Shown: in pieces, positions 59,597 to 64,000 of the stretch
Position numbering within the stretch: position 1 is the first letter of the stretch
How the letters are laid out: each line of letters starts with the position of its first letter
From: Tridacna crocea
Lineage: Eukaryota > Mollusca > Bivalvia > Cardiida > Cardiidae
Assembly (NCBI GenBank): GCA_943736015.1
Contig: OX031058.1
Coordinates: forward strand, 18,811,001 to 18,875,000
Length of the DNA stretch: 64,000 nt
Direction: 5' to 3'
Made by a program: the position numbers and the translations under genes
The notes under the pieces: generated by a model
Database searches by the model: none
What the model saw: the letters and a program-made list of their open reading frames with translations, nothing else
Told to the model about the DNA's origin: nothing

Positions 59597-59917
59597 CCGA
59601 GCCCCTGTAGGTCAGTCGGTAGCTTACAGGAATTGACATCAGGGGGTCATGGGCTCGATTCCTCGCACGGCCATTTTCTTTTCGAGGACAGATGATAAAT
59701 CATTGCGTCAGGACTCATTTCTCTCCCTTTGCTGATCATTGTCTCGTGGATGATCAGTGTGAGAAAGCAGCCGGTGGCTTGGAAAGAAAATTGTGCGTGG
59801 TACTGGTAAAAGAGACTCCAAGAAAACATGGATGTTTGCACTGGCCGCTGCGATATAACTGAAAGAATGTTGAAAACGGCGTCAAACATCATTCAATCAA
59901 TCATCAATCAGTTTTTA
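59597..59917 (+). mobile_element. tRNA-derived SINE, most complete copy
   Basis: Head: GTAGGTCAGTCGGTAGC (A box-like) and TCATGGGCTCGATTCCTCGC (B box-like). Body: AGAAAGCAGCCGGTGGCTTG, GCACTGGCCGCTGCGATATA. Tail: GTTGAAAACGGCGTCAAACA then (ATTCAATC)n. About 320 bp. Confidence 0.75.
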
Positions 59918-59927
59918 ACAACTGACT

Positions 59928-60155
59928 TAAGCCATTACCAAACGACAATATTTTAGACTGGTCCAAATTGAAAGCATTTGCAGACGACAAAATAAAAGTG
60001 ACTGAACATTTGAAATTTGTTTTATGAAGGGTTGAAAACATTGTGTGAAAAGGAGAAAATGCTGGTTACCAGCATTTTCTCCTTTTCCCACAATGTTTTC
60101 TAAAGGCTTCTTTCTCAGGGGCGTCAAAAGTAGGGATTGTGTGGTAATGAGTTAA
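59928..60155 (+). mobile_element. MITE-A copy
   Basis: TTAAGCCATTACCAAACGAC start, GGTAATGAGTTAA end; follows the SINE tail by 10 bp. Confidence 0.8.
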
Positions 60156-60531
60156 TTATGAGGTAGACAGGTCGTTGGACAAAAAGAAGACCGATCAATA
60201 GGGAAAAGTTCAGGGGCAGGCTGACCTGGTGGGGGTGGGTTGGAAAGAATTGGTCAAACAAGACGGACCATTCGAAAAAAGATTGACGTGTCAGAGACAC
60301 TAAGGTCTTGATATTGAAACTCTTTGGGGACTCAGTATGCAGAGAAATAAATGAAAAGTAATCATACAATCAGTCTGATCTTGATCTATGCCGTCCACCA
60401 AAAATCCCAAGATTCTGATCTATGGCATTGAGAAAGTTTTCTTGGCGTTTTTTCTAGCCTCATCATATTATAAGTAGTTCAAAAAAGGAGGAGTTATGCT
60501 TCCAAGAAGACCATTCACTTTAAACCCTTTT

Positions 60532-60757
60532 TTAACCTTTTACCAAACAATCCCTGCTCTTTATGACCCTAAGAAAAAGCCTTTTGAAAACGTTGTGTGA
60601 AAAGCAGAAAATGCCGGTAACCAGCATTTTCTCCTTTTCCCACAATGTTTTCTACCCACGTGGAACAAATTTCTATTTTTGAGTTATATTTATTTTGTCG
60701 TCTGCAAGTGCTTTCAATTTGGACAAGTCTAAAATTTTGTCGTTTGGTTTTGAGTTC
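60532..60757 (-). mobile_element. MITE-A copy
   Basis: TTAACCTTTTACCAAACAAT start, right end CGTTTGGTTTTGAGTTC; stem GCAGAAAATGCCGGTAACCA. Confidence 0.72.
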
Positions 60758-60779
60758 ATCAAGCGCGTGCTTTTAACCC

Positions 60780-60885
60780 CTAGGCTGCTTAGCGCCACTC
60801 ACTGACCTTCTACGGACATTGTAGATCAAGATCAGACTGCACAGAACGTGCAGTCTGATCTTGGATCTACATTATCCGATGAGGA
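60780..60885. repeat. Palindromic GATCTACA element, second copy
   Basis: TGTAGATCAAGATCAGACTGC pairs with GCAGTCTGATCTTGGATCTACA around CACAGAACGT. Confidence 0.6.
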
Positions 60886-62123
60886 GCAATCATTCCCCAA
60901 AACATAACGTTGAAATAGCAATATGTAGGTTTTTACTATCAGATTGAAAATTCCATAAAATTTAATTTTTGTTATTTAGCAGGATAAAGTCTAACAAGCA
61001 CAGGGAAGAAAGTCATCGAAATCACTCAAGGAAAAGTAGAAAATGGCTCCCATACAACTATCCTCCAAAATAAGCAAAAACAATTTTCAAGTCTAGGATA
61101 AGACCACATCTGACCCAAATCTAGATATAAATATAAACATGTTTGACATGGAAGCGTGTAAAAACATTGTATAATACTTAATGTCAGATACCATAGGTAT
61201 CACCGTCTAGTAACAAACATTCGTGTTGGGAATAGAATGAGCTTGGTGTTGGAAAAGCTCGTTTAGCTTCCAATCTCTCGTGAATAAAACAGTCATAAAG
61301 GCCGCAATTTTAGCAGTCACCAGAAAATTACATGTCGGAGCCAATCATACAAAACACATACCTTCTTGTCTCGACTGAGGGACAGACGCTCAGGAAAAAT
61401 GATGTCTGATGTATCTTCCAAGTGTATTATACCAACAACAACAAGTCAACCGAATCATAATGTGGAATGGTCCTTTGACATGCTGAGAATATACAAACAG
61501 TAAAACTATGCAAAGATTCAAAAGAGTAAATAAGCACTAAGAATGATATTTAAAAAAAAAAACACATATTCTTTTTTTTTTTAATAAAACCATAGTGTCG
61601 TGTCATTAGTTTGAAATTTTCAGTTTAGTTCGGTCTCATTTTATTCAGCATAAGATTACACAATTTTTTGGCTGATAATATATAGATAACAATATTTTCT
61701 TATGCACAGAAAAATTATATAATGAAAAAAAATCAAACTATGAAATTGACAATCTGGCAAAAGACGGCCACATAACATATTTGTAGTTGATCAAATAACT
61801 CAAGCTTTTCTATTCTAAAATGTCTTATCTATTTTACTGTGTTTTCAAATAAATAAAAAAAGAAATATTTAACTTCGACCGAATTTGACCGAATTTGTGT
61901 GTTTATGCTAATTTGCGACTTTTCATTTTGAGAGTAGACGTCTTCGCACACTTATCTCATCTCGATTCTTGCGTGCATTTTACACGGAATTGGAAACGCG
62001 AATGAATATTACAATATAGTAAATTTTATATATGGTTATTCAGACACTGCAATATGAAAACAAACGTATTCAGGTCGCAAAAAAGTCAGTGGTACAATCG
62101 TTATTACACTTATTCGGCACTTC
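60886..62123. other. Intergenic sequence, nothing assigned
   Basis: AT-rich with A/T tracts near 61550; no coding signal. Confidence 0.4.
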
Positions 62124-62354
62124 CTAAACCCTTTACCTAATATGCCAATTTGAGGCTCTTTCATTTCAGCAGCAAATAAAGATATGATGTCAAAAATATG
62201 GACAAATGAGGATACAAATATCTGATTGAGTGGAAAACATTGTGGGAAAAGGAGAAATTGCTCATTACGAGCAATTTCTCCTTTACCCACAATGTTTTCA
62301 AAAGCTGTCTGTTGTTGATACATCAAAATGAGTATCTTTGGAGTAAAGGGTTAA
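62124..62354 (-). mobile_element. MITE-B copy with mixed arms
   Basis: The right end AGTATCTTTGGAGTAAAGGG TTAA is B type; the stem is GGAGAAATTGCTCATTACGA with a perfect partner arm. Confidence 0.75.
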
Positions 62355-62397
62355 AAGTTCCATGGGTCTAAAATATACCCGTATGTCAGGCAACGCC

Positions 62398-62625
62398 TTA
62401 ACCCATTACCACACAATCCCTACTTTTGACGACCCTGTGAAAGAAGCCTTTAGAAAACATTGTGGGAAAAGAAGAAAATGCTGGTAACCAGCATTTTCTC
62501 CTTTTCCCACAATGTTTTCTACCCTTCCAAAACCAAATTTCAATTTTTCAGTCACATTTTTTTTTTGTCTGCAAATACTTTTAATTTGGACCAGTCTAAA
62601 ATTTACTCGTGTGGTAAAGAGTTAA
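62398..62625 (-). mobile_element. MITE-A copy
   Basis: TTAACCCATTACCACACAAT start, GGTAAAGAGTTAA end; near-perfect hairpin. Confidence 0.8.
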
Positions 62626-62744
62626 TGTTGTACGTTTACGAGCGATATTTATGTTGAGTATCTTCATTTCCATTTCATCGTTATCCTTTCTGCTGTGAAT
62701 TACCTGAGCCTAAACTTTTCACTACCGGTCATTTTTTCTGTATG

Positions 62745-62890
62745 TCAAAGGACCAATCTACCACATGATTAGGTCGATTGTTGAGAAAAGTGGCTGATAT
62801 GGATCCATAAGTATGCTATGGTTTGCTCAGTGTGACGGATTACGGAGATGCATTAGGCCCCTTTTGCCAGAGCACGGCTCATATAAGTAG
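62745..62890 (-). mobile_element. Element 'I' partial copy, inverted
   Basis: GATATGGATCCATAAGTATG, GGTTTGCTCAGTGTGACGGA and TTTTGCCAGAGCACGG are the reverse complement of 44478-44565. Confidence 0.6.
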
Positions 62891-63067
62891 AACTCTGCTA
62901 AAAGATGTTAGCGCATCTCTGTACCACATTATATATACTACTCAAAACTTTCTAGGGATCAACCTAAAGGATTCATCCTAAATATATATGTGATATGTAT
63001 CATGTGTGGTTTTAAAATATGTTACATTGCCTCACTGATCAATAAAATGACATGTGGAAATGGATCT

Positions 63068-63290
63068 TTAAGCCTTTACCACACAATGCCGACTGTTAAA
63101 GACACTGAGAAAGAAACCTTTAGAAAACATTGTTGAAAAAGGAGAAAATACTGGATAGCAGCATTTTCTCCTTTTCCAACGATGTTTTCTACCATATGGC
63201 AGACAGCATAGTGCACGTTGCATATGGTTTTTGATAAGCAAATGCTTTCAACTTGGACAAATCTACATTTACAGTTTGGTAAAGAGTTTA
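63068..63290 (-). mobile_element. MITE-A copy
   Basis: TTAAGCCTTTACCACACAAT start, TTTGGTAAAGAGTTTA end; stem variant GGAGAAAATACTGGATAGCA. Confidence 0.7.
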
Positions 63291-64000
63291 TGCAAAGCTG
63301 TTGTAACATATAAACCCATACAGAAATATGTAAGTGATCACTATCAAAGTTTGAGTAGTATACTAAGCCAATCTCACCATATGGATGCATTTTACGCAGA
63401 TTGCGCAGGCTGACCTGCTCGATACTGTTTGCAGATGTGGAAACCACCTCGTTAAAGAGCTTGACACAGTTACTCTCCATGAATGTATTATGAACTTTAA
63501 TGACAGACCGTTCCAGAGCGGCAATAGCCATCATGGACGGGTGCTAGGATGGATGTCTTGGTTTTGATGCCATATTGGAATAAATAATTAGAAGCCGTCA
63601 GGAACAGGTGAAATACACCGGCTAATATGTCCCGGAAACTATTTCCAATTAGAATTCCATGAATATAATTGGCTCTCTGTTGTTTCAGGAACAGAATGAC
63701 TTGGCGAATTTCTGTTACAACAACTGGAGACGGCTTTTTCCATCCTGCAGCAGACGGCTTTTGTTAAAAGCAACTTTGCAAAAGGTGTGGTAAATACACG
63801 CTTGTTTCCTTTGTTTTCTTTTTATTAATTTTTTAAGGGGGTTAAGTTTTGCTTTGAAAAACTACTTTAACAAAAAACATAGCCTACCCTTTTCTGAAAG
63901 CGTAAAGAAACTGGACAGTTACATCTGATGAAGAAATGCAAATGTGACCTTAAATAACGTATCGGTAACTTCGTCTATTGTTATGATATTTGATATGACG
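63291..64000. other. Intergenic sequence; one weak exon candidate
   Basis: 63389-63413 (TTTTACGCAGATTGCGCAGG, TGACCTG) echoes the element I palindrome. 63689-63784 is flanked by a good acceptor and a GT and is open for 32 codons, but has no homology I can name. Confidence 0.3.

Larger units (their letters stand above)
181..63290. mobile_element. TTAA-bounded palindromic MITE family 'A/B' (family description)
   Basis: Entries named MITE-A or MITE-B below are copies of one family. Consensus ends are TTAACCC(T/A)TTACC...; full copies are about 225-235 bp and begin and end with TTAA. One arm carries GGTCCAAATTGAAAGCATTT and CAGACGACAAAAT; the other carries TCAGGGTCGTAAAA. The centre is a ~60-bp near-perfect palindrome, GTGGGAAAAGGAGAAAATGC then TGGTTACCAGCA and its complement. 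No copy encodes protein. Known: piggyBac transposons insert at TTAA and have CCC-starting inverted ends, so a piggyBac-driven non-autonomous element is the best fit; no transposase is in the window. '+' below means the GGTCCAAATT arm comes first. Confidence 0.75.

Noticed and set aside
181..63290. CRISPR-like or rho-independent terminator interpretation of the repeated hairpins
   Set aside because: The DNA is eukaryotic; repeats are dispersed, inverted in orientation and bounded by TTAA, with no spacers of uniform length.

Overview
This is AT-rich eukaryotic DNA: one long, intron-rich gene embedded in dense short repeats. The repeats (tRNA-derived SINEs whose 3' end reads roughly 'GGCGTCAAACA..ATTCAATC', 'TGACCTTGACC' repeat arrays, and many fold-back elements) are of kinds I associate with molluscs, most likely a bivalve. 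Genus or species cannot be read from the window.

The only convincing host gene is on the minus strand from about 31.9 kb down to the left edge. I recognise it as YLPM1 (ZAP3), a nuclear proline-rich, protein phosphatase 1-associated protein. Ten coding exons can be placed, all with GT-AG introns and a reading frame that closes across every junction: 31891-31634, 25500-25359, 20760-20653, 16178-14978, 12584-12428, 10607-9378, 6223-5738, 3398-3217, 1449-1328 and 562-446. They give 4003 coding bases, 1334 residues plus one base. The C-terminal part (P-loop kinase-like domain in vertebrate relatives) lies beyond the left edge. The protein begins proline-rich, has W-rich helical segments in exons 2-4, a 110-residue helical block in exon 4, three EGQGPxW repeats and an RG-rich array in exon 6, an acidic exon 7 and DPY repeats in exon 8.

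The introns hold most of the large mobile elements: a LINE with an intact 1137-codon endonuclease/reverse transcriptase ORF (intron 3), an internally deleted PIF/Harbinger element with TAA target duplications, a hAT-like element with a perfect 8-bp duplication inserted into what looks like a diverged relative, a 1-kb element with TACCGTAATTTGC ends, and several fold-back families.

The dominant signal is a short (~230 bp) palindromic element bounded by TTAA and CCC(T/A)TTACC-type ends, consistent with a piggyBac-like MITE. I count roughly 50 copies, about a sixth of the window. Their centre is a long near-perfect hairpin. Different subfamilies carry matched changes in both arms, and several copies lie within 50 bp of splice sites.

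From 32 to 64 kb (upstream of the gene) I find no supportable protein-coding gene, only MITEs, SINEs, other fold-back elements, tetranucleotide microsatellites and unassigned AT-rich sequence. Part 1 lists repeat copies individually where their ends can be seen; heavily decayed ones have low confidence.
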